DNA of 64,000 nt from Alphaproteobacteria bacterium. GTDB taxonomy: Bacteria; Pseudomonadota; Alphaproteobacteria; Micropepsales; Micropepsaceae. How positions within the stretch are numbered: the stretch's first letter is position 1; each line of letters opens with the position of its first letter. Under the pieces are notes generated by a model. The model saw only the letters and a program-made list of their open reading frames with translations. It was not told the origin of the DNA and ran no database searches. The position numbers were made by a program, and so were the translations under genes. Shown one piece after another: positions 9,898-20,878 of this stretch. The DNA lies in the NCBI GenBank assembly GCA_017308375.1, contig JAFKEW010000063.1:1-64000 (forward strand), in the 5' to 3' direction.

Positions 9898-10758
9898 TTA
9901 CACGGTGCTGAGCAGGATGGCGGTTGCATCGTCGCTGGTCTTGAAGCGGGGATAGCGCGCGCCATCCGGATCGCCCCGTTCGATCTCCCGCAACGCATCG
10001 CAGAGCGCACGCAGGCCCTTGCTTTTTGCAGCAGCAAGCAAACCGGCGGCATCGTAGCGTTCGTAATCGCTGGCGAGTGCGAGAAAACCGTCGGACGCGA
10101 GCAGGATGTCCGTTCCGGGCGGGGCTGCGATGGTGCGGCTTTGTGCGTGACCGGCACAAGCCCCGTCGGGACTGAACAGCCAGCGATCCGGTTTCGTGTT
10201 CACGCCATTCCGTTCGGACCGCAGAAAATCCATGAATTCCGGCAGATTGCGGCTGGCGGCGGGTGCGGAAACACCACGGACCGACGCAAGGCGGACAACC
10301 CCGCCGGCTTCACGGGCGCGTTTGGCAAAAGCCTCCCCCACAACCACAACATCGTCATGCGGACGTTTGACCAGGGCAACGCAATCGCCGAACCAGAGGG
10401 CCTCGATGCCATCCGCAACGATGGCAACGAGCATCATCGAGGCGAAGGGAATTTCATAGGTCTCTTTCGGTGCGCGAAGCCGCAAGCGTTTGAACAATGT
10501 TTCGGCATCGCGCGCGGTTTCGGCCAGCACATCGCGCGGGCGGCGGCCCGGCGCCTGATGTTGAATGAGACCTTCGGCACCACGGCGCGCGATCCAGGCG
10601 GCATCGCTGTCCACCGGCAAAATCTGTTCGCCGAGACCGGTGGCACCGTCGAACACCGCGGCCAATGCATCGCTGTGGCAGAAGGCATCGTCATTCGGCC
10701 TGGCGGGGTTGCCCGGCAGGCTGATCATGTCCAGCACATCGAGCCGCATCGCGCGCAC
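9898..10758 (-). CDS. PP2C-like serine/threonine phosphatase family protein
   Basis: A 286-residue protein with the spaced metal-ligand motifs of PP2C phosphatases: NDDAF (about 23-27), AVFDGATG (34-41), ALWFGDC (mid), LLASDGFLAL (about 215-224) and SDDATAIL near the C-terminus. No membrane segment or sensor domain is evident, so it is predicted cytosolic. Its start abuts the end of the tRNA nucleotidyltransferase gene, giving a likely operon. The substrate is unknown. Confidence 0.75.
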   Translation of the reverse strand: MRAMRLDVLDMISLPGNPARPNDDAFCHSDALAAVFDGATGLGEQILPVDSDAAWIARRGAEGLIQHQAPGRRPRDVLAETARDAETLFKRLRLRAPKETYEIPFASMMLVAIVADGIEALWFGDCVALVKRPHDDVVVVGEAFAKRAREAGGVVRLASVRGVSAPAASRNLPEFMDFLRSERNGVNTKPDRWLFSPDGACAGHAQSRTIAAPPGTDILLASDGFLALASDYERYDAAGLLAAAKSKGLRALCDALREIERGDPDGARYPRFKTSDDATAILLSTV

Positions 10759-12009
10759 TCAATAAGCGGTAGCCTGCACCACGGCCTTCAGCCGTTCGGC
10801 AAGCGAGAATTCATCGTCGGTGAAATCGGAATCGACCCACCATTCCTCCACCTCCGCCAGGATTTTTCCAACCAGCGGGCCTTCAGGCACACCGGCAATC
10901 ATCACATCACGGCCGGTGAGCGGAAATTCCGGCGCCACCCAGGCATCGGCCACCGCCAGCAACGCGCGCCATTGAATGGCATTGGTCTCTTTCGGATCGG
11001 CGGCCCAGCGCAGAAACACGCGATCGCGGAACGGACCGGTGCCAAGGCGGTAAAGCAGTTTGCGCACTTCCTTGATCGAGAGATAGCTGACGATCTTTTC
11101 CGTGGCACCGCAAAGATCGACAAGCCGCGCACGATCGGCACCGGAAAGACGCCAACGCTCCGCAATCTCACGCGCGACGGCGGCATCCGGCAACAGGGCG
11201 GCGAGGCGCAGGATGGGATCGGGAGTGAAGAAACTGTCCGCATCGATCGCGGCGAGGCGCTCGAGACGCGCGATGGCGAGTTCGCCAGGCAGGATGTCAA
11301 ACAGAATGCCCGATGCCGCCATCACGCGCAGGACAGGCACAGGACGTTCCGCCGCCAGAAGGCGCAGCATCTCCTTCTGCACCCGCTCGCCCGAAAGGGT
11401 TGCAAGACCGGCGCGCGCCGCAGCGGCCGCAGCAAGTGCATCGCGATCAATTTCCCCCTGCCCGTACCAGGCATGGAAGCGGAACAGACGCAGGATGCGC
11501 AGATAATCCTCCGCAATGCGGGTGGCGGCATCGCCGACGAAACGCACGCGGCCGGCCGCCAGATCCGCCGCCCCGCCGAAATAATCGAACACCCGCCCAT
11601 CGCGATCCGCCGACATCGCATTGATGGTGAAATCGCGCCGGGCGGCATCTTCCTTCCAGTCCGTGGTGAAGGCGACAGTGGCGTGACGCCCGTCGGTCGT
11701 CACATCACGGCGCAGGGTCGTGATCTCAAACGGTTTGCCATTGGCGATGGCCGTAACGGTGCCATGGGCAAGGCCGGTCGGCACCACATCGAGGCCAGCC
11801 TGTTTCAGGCGCGCGATGACGGCATCGGGGGCAAGCGGGGTTGCGATATCGACATCGCTGACCGGGCGCCGCAGAAGCGCATTGCGCACCGCGCCGCCGA
11901 CAAACCGCGCATCCCCACCATCGGCAGAAAGCGCATCCATCACCGCAGCGGTTTCGGCCGCGGTCATCCAGCTTTCGCGTTTCGGATCAAGCATCCCGGT
12001 CATGTCCAC
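10759..12009 (-). CDS. CCA tRNA nucleotidyltransferase / poly(A) polymerase family
   Basis: The 416-residue class II nucleotidyltransferase is predicted to add or repair the CCA end of tRNA. Head-domain motifs are FVGGAVRNALL (P-loop-like), SDVDIATP (the two metal-binding Asp residues), RRDFTINAMS and AEDYLRILRLFRFHA. The C-terminal half is helical and divergent, as in alphaproteobacterial members. Internal starts exist at Met4 and Met6. It is followed by the PP2C gene without a gap and preceded by DUF6111. Confidence 0.9.
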   Translation of the reverse strand: MDMTGMLDPKRESWMTAAETAAVMDALSADGGDARFVGGAVRNALLRRPVSDVDIATPLAPDAVIARLKQAGLDVVPTGLAHGTVTAIANGKPFEITTLRRDVTTDGRHATVAFTTDWKEDAARRDFTINAMSADRDGRVFDYFGGAADLAAGRVRFVGDAATRIAEDYLRILRLFRFHAWYGQGEIDRDALAAAAAARAGLATLSGERVQKEMLRLLAAERPVPVLRVMAASGILFDILPGELAIARLERLAAIDADSFFTPDPILRLAALLPDAAVAREIAERWRLSGADRARLVDLCGATEKIVSYLSIKEVRKLLYRLGTGPFRDRVFLRWAADPKETNAIQWRALLAVADAWVAPEFPLTGRDVMIAGVPEGPLVGKILAEVEEWWVDSDFTDDEFSLAERLKAVVQATAY

Positions 12010-12039
12010 ACTCCCGGCCCGGCATCGGTATTGGTATTA

Positions 12040-12312
12040 TCATGGCGGCGGATCGTCCCCGCTGAAATGGCCCGGCACGATCTTTCCATCCACCGCATGG
12101 GGCGGAACATACACGCCCTGGTGCACATCCTTATCGGCAAGACCGGTATAGACGAAACTTCCCACCACCAGAAGTAGACCGGCAATGAAAAGAACCGTCC
12201 ACGGCGTGGCCGGGCGATTGGGATTGCTGCGGTGAACCAGAAACAGATAGAGGCCATAAAGCCCGAACGGCACAAGGAACAGCACCAGCCGGAAAATCAG
12301 CATACGGATCAT
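12040..12312 (-). CDS. DUF6111 small membrane protein
   Basis: A 90-residue protein with two transmembrane helices (about 5-25 and 38-60) and a soluble tail containing VYVPPHAVDGKIVPGHF. I place it in DUF6111 from the helix arrangement, this tail and its recurrent position between CoA-type NUDIX and CCA-adding enzyme genes in alphaproteobacteria. Its start overlaps the NUDIX stop as ATGA. Function unknown. Confidence 0.75.
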   Translation of the reverse strand: MIRMLIFRLVLFLVPFGLYGLYLFLVHRSNPNRPATPWTVLFIAGLLLVVGSFVYTGLADKDVHQGVYVPPHAVDGKIVPGHFSGDDPPP

Positions 12313-12971
12313 TTACCGGTCACCCGATCGGCAAAATTGACCAGCATAGCCGCGGTCGCGCCCCAGATGTAATGGCCATCGAAACGGAAGACGTGGAATT
12401 CGCGCCGCTGGCCCTGCCATTCGCCGCTGCCGCGTTCGCGGTTGGCGGGGTCAAGCAGAAAGGCGAGCGGGACCTCGAACACCTCCGCCACCTCGCTCGC
12501 ATTGGGGGAAAGTGCGAAGCCTTCACTCAAAAGCCCCACCACCGGCAGAATGGCATAACCGGTGCCGGTTTCATACGCATCGAGATAACCGGCCACCGTG
12601 ACAAAACCAGGGTCGATGCCCGTTTCTTCCTGCGTTTCGCGCAAGGCGGTCTGTACCAGGGAAACGTCACTCGCATCGGCACGGCCGCCCGGGAAACTGA
12701 CCTGCCCCGCATGGCGGGACAGCGTCGCTGTGCGACGTGTAAAAATCACGCGTGGCTCTTTCGCCTGCACAATCGGCATCAGCACGGCAGCCGGTGCAAG
12801 CGCGCGCGGTTGTTTCGGACGCAAACCCGGATTGAGATCGAAGTCGCCGCGCCTGGGCGTCAACGGCAAATGCGGCGGTTCGTGCAGCAGCTTTTCGCGC
12901 AAGGCCCCCGCCTCACCCGAAGCAAGCTGACCGATCAGCGAGGATGACGGCGCAAAGGATGTATCCCTCAT
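12309..12971 (-). CDS. NUDIX hydrolase, CoA pyrophosphatase (NudL/YeaB) type
   Basis: The 220-residue protein carries the UPF0035 motif FTRRTATLSRHAGQVSFPGG directly followed by a NUDIX box ending ALRETQEETGI. This variant is typical of CoA diphosphatases, which cut CoA to 4'-phosphopantetheine and 3',5'-ADP. It overlaps the upstream DUF1285 gene and the downstream DUF6111 gene by four bases each, so the three are probably one transcript. Specificity is inferred from the family. Confidence 0.85.
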   Translation of the reverse strand: MRDTSFAPSSSLIGQLASGEAGALREKLLHEPPHLPLTPRRGDFDLNPGLRPKQPRALAPAAVLMPIVQAKEPRVIFTRRTATLSRHAGQVSFPGGRADASDVSLVQTALRETQEETGIDPGFVTVAGYLDAYETGTGYAILPVVGLLSEGFALSPNASEVAEVFEVPLAFLLDPANRERGSGEWQGQRREFHVFRFDGHYIWGATAAMLVNFADRVTGK

Positions 12972-13534
12972 TCCGGGCGGCCGATGGGAAAGTAAATCCC
13001 GCCGCTCCAGACGCCCAAGGTGCCGGCCTGCGCGCCCGTACCCGGCACCGCGATATCGGCAAGCTGATAGAACACCGGGCGTGCTATGCGCGCCTCAAGC
13101 CCCGCGCGCACATGAATATAGGGTGCTGGTGCCTCAGTTTCGGGATCGGTCTCGACGCGGATGGCATGATCGCGATCGGCAATCACCTCATCCCCCACAT
13201 TGGTGGTGAAGCGCAGATGCTGCGGATCACCCGGCTCCACATCCATCAGCACGGCGAGGAAGGGCACATCCTCCACCGCGATCTTCATCTTCTCGACCGG
13301 GGTGACGAGAAAGTAATCATCACCCTCCTTGCGCAGGATGGTGGAAAACAGCCGCACCAGTTCGCGCCGCCCGATCGGGCTGCCCTGATGAAACCAGGTG
13401 CCATCGCGCGCGATCCGCATATCGATCTCGCCACAGAACGCGGGATTCCATTTCTCCACCGGCGGCAGGCCACGGCCCGCAGCGGTTTCGCGCTGAAGGC
13501 TTGCAAGCCCCAATGGGAGATCACCTGTCATCAT
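12968..13534 (-). CDS. DUF1285 family protein
   Basis: A 188-residue soluble protein. Recognisable family features are WNPAFCGEIDMRIARDGTW near the N-terminus, GSPIGRRELVRLFSTILR, and FLVTPVEKMKIAVEDVPFL. The ATG at 13534 (a second ATG follows directly) is preferred; a longer in-frame extension to 13600 has no family counterpart. It heads the DUF1285-NUDIX-DUF6111 transcript. The 226-base spacer to the divergent moxR gene shows no clear signal. Confidence 0.8.
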   Translation of the reverse strand: MMTGDLPLGLASLQRETAAGRGLPPVEKWNPAFCGEIDMRIARDGTWFHQGSPIGRRELVRLFSTILRKEGDDYFLVTPVEKMKIAVEDVPFLAVLMDVEPGDPQHLRFTTNVGDEVIADRDHAIRVETDPETEAPAPYIHVRAGLEARIARPVFYQLADIAVPGTGAQAGTLGVWSGGIYFPIGRPE

Positions 13535-13760
13535 TCCGCCGGTTTTGCCCAACAGTTTAAGAGCGGCCACCCGCCCCTGCCCTTTTTGCGGGCCTTTCAT
13601 GGCGCCCGCCCGTCACGGCATTGTGCGGCGCCTTGCGGTTGCACGGCAGCGGCCGGGGTGCGACATAAACGGATCAGGCCCGCTTTGTTCCTTCAGGAAG
13701 ATAGGCGCGGGGACACGGACCGGCAAGAATCGGAAAAACCAGGAACCGGAAAACACGGGT

Positions 13761-14749
<989 letters not shown>

Positions 14750-14768
<19 letters not shown>

Positions 14769-15606
14769 CCGAACGGCACCTCGCGCAAGACATCGCACGC
14801 AGGGAAACACTGCGCGAAGATGCCGAACGGCTGTCCGCAACCCTGCCGCCGCTGCTGGTGGCCGCCGAACGGCTGGCCGCCACCATTCATCTGGGCGTGC
14901 ATGGCCGGCGCAAGGCCGGTATCGGCGAAACCTTCTGGCAATTCCGCCGCTATCGCGCCGAAGACCCGGCCAGCGCCATCGACTGGCGGCAATCGGCCAA
15001 ATCGCAACATCTGTTCGTGCGTGAGCGCGAATGGGAAGCAGCTGAAGCGGTGTGGTTCTGGCGCGACGGTTCGCCCGGCATGCGTTTCACCTCGGACAAT
15101 GCGCACACAACCAAGATAGACCGTGCCAGCCTGCTGGTGCTGGCGCTCGCCACACTGCTGGTGCGTGGCGGCGAACGCATTGCGCTTCTGGGCGAAGGGC
15201 GCGCGCCATCGAGCGGCAAACTGGCGTTGAACCGCATCGGCCATGCGCTGGCCGGGGAAACGCCGAAGCAATTGAAGCCGCGATGCGCCGCATCGCGCGC
15301 GGCGGCGTGCACGGCCATCTGGTCCACATCGTCGATCCGGCGGAAGAGGATTTTCCCTTTACCGGGCGCATCCGTTTCGAGGCCGCCGATGGGCGCGCCC
15401 ATGAAACGCTGGGCCGGGCGGAGGCTGCGCGGACTGCGTATCGCGCCCGCTTCCAGGCCCATTGCGAAGCGGTTTCGGATGCCGCACGCCGTTTGGGCAT
15501 GACCTATCTGAAGCACCGCACCGATCACCGGCCGGAACTGGCATTGGTGGCGCTTTACACCGCATTGGGCGGCGCGCGCGCGCGCACCGGTCTGCGGCAG
15601 GGCTGA
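14750..15606 (+). pseudogene. DUF58 family protein, apparent one-base frameshift
   Basis: The first frame encodes a normal DUF58 N-terminus with the core IGETFWQFRRYRAEDPASAI and LFVREREWE, up to GHALAGE near 15259. The homologous continuation, starting AEAIEAAMRRIARGG, lies in another frame from 15262 to the stop at 15606. Adding one base in the run GGGGAAA at 15254-15260 restores an uninterrupted protein of about 285 residues (AGGNAEAIEAAM). This is either a homopolymer sequencing error or a real disruption. Intact flanking genes and normal codon use on both sides of the shift favour an error or a very recent mutation. DUF58 proteins normally partner MoxR ATPases. Confidence 0.85.
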
Positions 15607-15608
15607 AC

Positions 15609-18344
15609 ATGGGTATTCTGAGCAGCCTGAGTTTCACCGCCCCCTGGGTTCTTCTGGGGCTTGGCGTGCTGCCGGTGATCTATTGGCTGCTGCGGATCAC
15701 CCCGCCCCGGCCGCGCCGCATGATGTTCCCGCCCTTGCGGCTGCTGCTGGGGTTGATGCGGCGGGAGGAAACGCCATCGCGCACGCCGTGGTGGCTGTTG
15801 CTGCTGCGGCTGGGTATTGCGGCGCTTGTCATCATTGCGCTGGCCGGTCCGATGACCGGTGGCAACGCGCCGGTGAAAGCGGGCGGCCCGCTGGTGCTGT
15901 TCGTCGACAATGGCTGGCCCGCCGCACAAGGCTGGAACCGCCGTGCCGATGCCATCAGCGAAGCCCTGCGCAAGGCACAGCATGAAGAGCGCGCGGTGGT
16001 GATCGTGGCGACCGCCGCCGACAACAATGCGCTTTCGCTTCTGGATGCGGCGGCGGCAGCACGCACTGCCAACACGCTGAAACCGCAACCCTGGCTGCCC
16101 GACCGGGAAAAGGCAGTGGCGGCACTGGCCAAGCTGCACTTTGCCGCAAAGCCGGACATACGCTGGCTAAGCGACGGCATGGATTACGGCGATGCGCGCA
16201 AGGTTGCGGCCGGGCTTCGCGAAATCGGAACATTGTCCGTATTTGCCGATGCACGCGGCGTTGCGGCGCTGGCGCTGCTGCCGCCGTCAAACGGGACGCA
16301 GGGCTTTCAGGCGGCGGTGGTGCGCGGTGCGGCTGAGGGCACACGCGCCGGCGCAGTGGAAGCGTTGGGGCGCAACGGCGAAATTTTCGCGACCGCGCCG
16401 TTTCACTTCGCACCCGGAAAGACGCAAAGCAGCACAACGCTGAAACTGCCGCTGGAAATCCGCAACAAGACGACGCGGCTTCAGATCGTTAACCAGAGTT
16501 CGGCCGGTGCGGTGCAATTGCTGGACGCCGCGAACCGGCGCCGCGCGGTCGGCCTCGTCTCCGCCAGCAACAGCGAAAGCCAGCAGCCGCTGCTTTCGGA
16601 TCTGTTCTATCTGCAGCGCGCACTCTCGCCCTATGCCGATCTCTACAAGGGCACGATCGACACGGTGCTGGACCACAATGTTTCGGTGCTGGTGCTGGCC
16701 GATATCGGCCGCATCGCGGGCAGCAATTTCACCAAGGTCGAGAAATTCGTTGAAGATGGCGGCCTGTTGATCCGCTTTGCCGGCGGGCGGATGGCGGAAA
16801 AGGCCGACAGTCTGGTGCCCGTGCGCCTGCGCAGCGGCGGGCGTTATCTGGGGAGCGCACTGTCTTGGGCCGAGCCGCAGCATCTGGCACCCTTTCCCGC
16901 CACAAGCCCGTTTGCCGGATTGCCTGTGCCGAATGAAGTGACGGTTTCGCGCCAGGTGTTGGCCGAACCATCGGTGCAACTGGCCGAGCATAGCTGGGCG
17001 CGGCTGGCAGACGGCACACCGCTTGTCACCGCCACACAGCGCGGCAAAGGCTGGATCGTATTGTTTCACGTCACGGCGGGACCGGCATGGTCGTCACTGC
17101 CGCTGTCGGGATTGTATGTCGATATGCTGCGGCGGCTTCTGCCGCTGGCCGGTGGTGCGAAACCGTCTGCCGTGGATGCCGGTGCGGTTCTGCCGGCGCG
17201 CGATGCGCTGGACGGGTTCGGCCGTCTGCACAAGGCACCTGCCGATGCGATTGCGCTGAAAGGTGCGGAGATCGGCAGGATCGAACCATCCGCCAAACAC
17301 CCGCCGGGCTTTTACGGTGCCGAAGGTGCCGACGTGGCGCTGAACACCGTGAAAAGCGATTTCCGTTTTGTGCCGTTTGGCGATCTGGGCACCGGCATCG
17401 CACCCTATGCCGCCGTGCAGGCGCGAACGCTGGGACCGCTTCTGCTGGCGGCGGCGGCCGCATTGCTGTTGTTCGATATGCTGATCGGACTTGGCCTGCG
17501 CGGGCTTATCCCGTGGCCGCGGCGCGCGGCGGCCGGTGCGGCGGCGCTGCTGTTCTGCATCATGCTGGTGCCGCCCAATGCCCATGCTGCGGATTCGTCG
17601 TTCGCGATGCAGGCCGCCCTCGACACCCGCCTTGCCTATGTCAAAACCGGCGTCGCCGATGTGGACGCGATGAGCCACGCAGGTCTGGTAGGGCTGGACG
17701 TGATCCTGACCCAGCGCACCTCTTACGAACCGCAGCCCCCGATGGGCGTCGATCTGGAAACCGACGATCTCAGTTTCTTCCCGCTGCTCTATTGGCCGAT
17801 GGACCCACGCGAGAAGGATTTGTCGCCCAAGGCGCTGGCCAAGATTTCTGACTATATGAAAAACGGCGGCACCATTCTGTTCGACACCCGCGATCTGACA
17901 TTGGGGGCGGTGCGCGGTGAAAAATCGCCCGGCGAACAGACGCTGCGCCGGCTGGTGTCGAAACTCGACATGCCGCCGCTGGAGCCTATTCCCGCCGATC
18001 ACGTGCTGACCAAGGCATTCTACATCATTCAGGATTTTCCCGGCCGCTGGGACGGCGGCACCCTGTGGGTGCAGCAATTGCCCAAAGCCGATCCGGAGAC
18101 GGGGCCCGCGCCCGCGCGCGGCGGCGACGGTGTTTCGCCCGTGGTGATCGGCGGCAATGACTGGGCCGCGGCCTGGGCGGTCGACAATCAGGGCCGCCCG
18201 CTTGTGGCCGTGGTGCCGGGCGGCGAGCGCCAGCGCGAAATGGCCTATCGCTTCGGCGTCAATCTGGTGATGTATGCGCTGACCGGCAATTACAAAACCG
18301 ATCAGGTGCATGTGCCCGCCCTGCTGGAGCGGCTGGGCCAATGA
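15609..18344 (+). CDS. BatA-type N-terminal / DUF4159 C-terminal membrane protein
   Basis: A 911-residue protein. The N-terminus (about 1-100) has two hydrophobic helices around PPRPRRMMFPPLRLL, the aerotolerance-regulator (BatA) N-terminal module. The middle is a degenerate VWA-like region and a glutamine-amidotransferase-like segment (VEKFVEDGGLLIRFAGGRM). Two further helices lie at about 615-660. The C-terminal third (from MQAALDTRLAYVKTG) is DUF4159, with RRLVSKLDMPPLEPIPADHV. It starts at ATG 15609, two bases after the DUF58 stop. With MoxR and DUF58 it forms a conserved envelope-associated system of uncertain role. Confidence 0.85.
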   Translation: MGILSSLSFTAPWVLLGLGVLPVIYWLLRITPPRPRRMMFPPLRLLLGLMRREETPSRTPWWLLLLRLGIAALVIIALAGPMTGGNAPVKAGGPLVLFVDNGWPAAQGWNRRADAISEALRKAQHEERAVVIVATAADNNALSLLDAAAAARTANTLKPQPWLPDREKAVAALAKLHFAAKPDIRWLSDGMDYGDARKVAAGLREIGTLSVFADARGVAALALLPPSNGTQGFQAAVVRGAAEGTRAGAVEALGRNGEIFATAPFHFAPGKTQSSTTLKLPLEIRNKTTRLQIVNQSSAGAVQLLDAANRRRAVGLVSASNSESQQPLLSDLFYLQRALSPYADLYKGTIDTVLDHNVSVLVLADIGRIAGSNFTKVEKFVEDGGLLIRFAGGRMAEKADSLVPVRLRSGGRYLGSALSWAEPQHLAPFPATSPFAGLPVPNEVTVSRQVLAEPSVQLAEHSWARLADGTPLVTATQRGKGWIVLFHVTAGPAWSSLPLSGLYVDMLRRLLPLAGGAKPSAVDAGAVLPARDALDGFGRLHKAPADAIALKGAEIGRIEPSAKHPPGFYGAEGADVALNTVKSDFRFVPFGDLGTGIAPYAAVQARTLGPLLLAAAAALLLFDMLIGLGLRGLIPWPRRAAAGAAALLFCIMLVPPNAHAADSSFAMQAALDTRLAYVKTGVADVDAMSHAGLVGLDVILTQRTSYEPQPPMGVDLETDDLSFFPLLYWPMDPREKDLSPKALAKISDYMKNGGTILFDTRDLTLGAVRGEKSPGEQTLRRLVSKLDMPPLEPIPADHVLTKAFYIIQDFPGRWDGGTLWVQQLPKADPETGPAPARGGDGVSPVVIGGNDWAAAWAVDNQGRPLVAVVPGGERQREMAYRFGVNLVMYALTGNYKTDQVHVPALLERLGQ

Positions 18345-20452
18345 TCGAATCCGCCATCGCCGCCGTGACGGGCGCCATAACGGGCGCGCTGGGCTACACC
18401 ATCGATTTCGCGCCGCTGGTGCCGTGGACATGGCTTTATGCCTTTGCGGCCATTGCGGCACTCGTCGTTCTTTATGCGATTTTCCGGCGCGCACGCGGTG
18501 CGGCCGGGCGTCTGCTGGCATTCGCGGTGACGGGGTTTGTGCTCGCCAATCCGCTGATCGTGCATGAAATCCGCGAGCCGCTGAACGATGTCGTGGCGCT
18601 GATCGTCGACCATTCGCAGAGCATGAATGTGGGCGAACGCCGGGCACAGGCCGCACGCGCCGCCGCTGAAATCAAGAAAACACTTGCCGGGCAAAAGAAT
18701 TTGGATGTCCGTGAAACCACCGTTACCACCGATGCGAGCGGCGGCGACAACGGCACCGAAGCCTTTGCCGCCTTGCGCGCGAGCCTGGCCGATGTGCCGC
18801 CGGACCGGGTGGCGGGTGCGATCTTGATCACCGATGGCGAGGTGCATGACGCGCCACCGAAAAATACGCCTGCGATGCGCGCGCCGCTGCAGGTGCTGAT
18901 TGCGGGCACCCGCGATGAAAAGGACCGCAAGCTGAGCGTGGTGAGCGCAGCGCGCTATGCCATTGTCGGTCAGGAGGCGGGCATCGTGGTGCGGGTGGAC
19001 GATTTCGGAGCGGAAGGCCACGGCAGCGCGCAAATCACCCTGCATGTCGACGGCAAATATCTCGGCACCCGCAATGTGGAGACGGGGCGCGAAACCACGC
19101 TGCACGTGCCCGTCGCCCATGGCGGCGAGAACGTGGTGGAGATTGCCGCCAATGCCGGACCGGATGAGCTGACACTCGAAAACAACCGCGCGGTGGTGAC
19201 GATTTCGGGTGTGCGCGACCGCCTGCGCGTGCTTCTGGTTTCGGGCGAGCCCCATGCGGGCGAACGGGTGTGGCGCAACCTTCTGAAGGCGGACCCCTCC
19301 GTCGATCTGGTGCATTTCACCATTCTGCGCCCGCCGGACAAGCAGGATTCAACCCCGATCGACGAGCTTTCGCTGATCGCATTCCCGACCCGGCAATTGT
19401 TCGACGAGAAACTGAACCAGTTCGACCTGGTGGTGTTCGACCGCTATCGCGAGCGCGGCATTCTTCCACTCGCCTATTTCGAAAATCTGGCGAACTACGT
19501 CGAGAACGGTGGCGCGCTACTGGTTTCGGCCGGGCCGGAATTCGCCGACGATCTCAGCATCTATCGCACGCCGCTGGCCGCGGTGCTGCCGGCGCAACCG
19601 ACCGGCAATATCATCGAAGAGCCGTTCCGGCCGCAGGTGACGGAAAAAGGTCTTGCCAATCCGGTGACGCACAATCTGCCCGGCGCCAACGATGCCACCC
19701 ACAAGGCAAGCTGGGGGCAATGGTTCCGCCTGATCGGAGCGCAGGCCGTTTCGGGCGAGACCCTGATGAGCGGGCCGGGCGGCAAGCCGCTTCTGGTGCT
19801 GGACCATGTCGGCAAGGGCCGGGTGGCGGAATTGTTGAGCGACCAGATCTGGCTATGGGCGCGCGGTTATGATGGCGGCGGCCCGCAGGCGGAATTGTTG
19901 CGCCGGCTGGCCCATTGGCTGATGAAAGAGCCGGAGCTGGAAGAAGAGCGCCTGTCGGCCACTATTGCCGATGGCAGGATCGCCATCGAACGCCGCACCA
20001 TGGCGGACAGCGCAGCACCGGTCACCCTGACCACGCCATCGGGCAAGCAATCGACCGTGACGTTGCAGAAAACCGAACCCGGCTTGTGGCGCGGCAGCGC
20101 GCGCGCGCAGGAGCTGGGGCTTTACCGCCTGACGGACGGCACGCTGACCGCGGTGGCGGCGGCAGGGCCGCTGAACCCGAAGGAAGTCGCCGACATGCGC
20201 GCGACCGATGCGATCCTGAAAGGACCGGCGGAAGCAACCGGCGGTTCTGTTCACTGGCTGAGTGACGGCATGCCGGATCTGCGCTTCGTGGGACCGGGCG
20301 ATACCGCATCGGGCAGGAACTGGATCGGGCTGAAGCGCAATGGTGCCTATCGCGTCAGCGCGGTGGAGCAGCAGCCGCTGCTGCCGCCATGGCTTTCGGT
20401 TGCGATGATCATCGGTGCCGTGCTTCTGGCCTGGCGGCTGGAAGGGCGGTAG
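18341..20452 (+). CDS. Large membrane protein with VWA-like and GATase1-like regions
   Basis: A 703-residue protein with two N-terminal helices (about 26-70), a degenerate VWA segment starting VALIVDHSQSMNVGE (a MIDAS-like DxSxS core) and ILITDGEVHDAP. A class I glutamine-amidotransferase-like region follows (FENLANYVENGGALLVSAG), and a C-terminal helix LPPWLSVAMIIGAVLLAW. No catalytic GATase Cys is evident, so a structural or binding role is likelier than catalysis. The start overlaps the previous stop by four bases. It is the last gene of the MoxR operon. Confidence 0.8.
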   Translation: MIESAIAAVTGAITGALGYTIDFAPLVPWTWLYAFAAIAALVVLYAIFRRARGAAGRLLAFAVTGFVLANPLIVHEIREPLNDVVALIVDHSQSMNVGERRAQAARAAAEIKKTLAGQKNLDVRETTVTTDASGGDNGTEAFAALRASLADVPPDRVAGAILITDGEVHDAPPKNTPAMRAPLQVLIAGTRDEKDRKLSVVSAARYAIVGQEAGIVVRVDDFGAEGHGSAQITLHVDGKYLGTRNVETGRETTLHVPVAHGGENVVEIAANAGPDELTLENNRAVVTISGVRDRLRVLLVSGEPHAGERVWRNLLKADPSVDLVHFTILRPPDKQDSTPIDELSLIAFPTRQLFDEKLNQFDLVVFDRYRERGILPLAYFENLANYVENGGALLVSAGPEFADDLSIYRTPLAAVLPAQPTGNIIEEPFRPQVTEKGLANPVTHNLPGANDATHKASWGQWFRLIGAQAVSGETLMSGPGGKPLLVLDHVGKGRVAELLSDQIWLWARGYDGGGPQAELLRRLAHWLMKEPELEEERLSATIADGRIAIERRTMADSAAPVTLTTPSGKQSTVTLQKTEPGLWRGSARAQELGLYRLTDGTLTAVAAAGPLNPKEVADMRATDAILKGPAEATGGSVHWLSDGMPDLRFVGPGDTASGRNWIGLKRNGAYRVSAVEQQPLLPPWLSVAMIIGAVLLAWRLEGR

Positions 20453-20461
20453 CGGTCCATA

Positions 20462-20860
20462 TCAGGCTTTGATGCCTTCCGCATATTCCGGCAGCGCGGT
20501 TTTGGGATCGTACCAACTGGCGCAATCCGAACGCCAGATATGGGCGAGCGGTTCGCCAGCCGTTGCCGTATCGAGACAGCCCAACCGCAGCAGCACATTT
20601 TCGGACGCGGTGCGTTCCGCCACGATCTGCGAACCGCAGCGCGAACAGAAACGGCGGAATTTTCCGGGCGAGGATTCGAACACCGACAACAAGTCCTGAC
20701 CACGCAGCCAGCGGAATTTGCTGCGCGGCACCGAGGCGACCGAGGAGAACGCGGAGCCATGCGCCTTGCGGCAGGTGTGGCAGTGGCAATGAACGATGGG
20801 GCCCAACGGCGCATCCACTTCATAGGCGACAGCGCCGCAAAGACAGCTTCCATTGAGCAT
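20462..20860 (-). CDS. GFA-family zinc-binding protein
   Basis: The 132-residue protein has the Cys pattern of the glutathione-dependent formaldehyde-activating (GFA, DUF636) fold: GSCLCGAV near the N-terminus, HCHCHTCRK and RFCSRCGSQ, with the short loop KFRWLRGQDLL. This fold binds Zn2+ and, in Gfa itself, promotes S-hydroxymethylglutathione formation. Most members have other or unknown roles. It converges with the MoxR operon, nine bases apart. Confidence 0.85.
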   Translation of the reverse strand: MLNGSCLCGAVAYEVDAPLGPIVHCHCHTCRKAHGSAFSSVASVPRSKFRWLRGQDLLSVFESSPGKFRRFCSRCGSQIVAERTASENVLLRLGCLDTATAGEPLAHIWRSDCASWYDPKTALPEYAEGIKA

Positions 20861-20878
20861 GAGCGTTCCCCTTTTTAT

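Noticed and set aside
10141..12177. Open frame of about 680 codons on the plus strand
   Set aside because: Covers the opposite strand of the PP2C and CCA-enzyme genes, both of which have clear motifs.
17094..18656. Open frame of about 520 codons on the minus strand
   Set aside because: Antisense to the DUF4159 protein gene; no recognised features.
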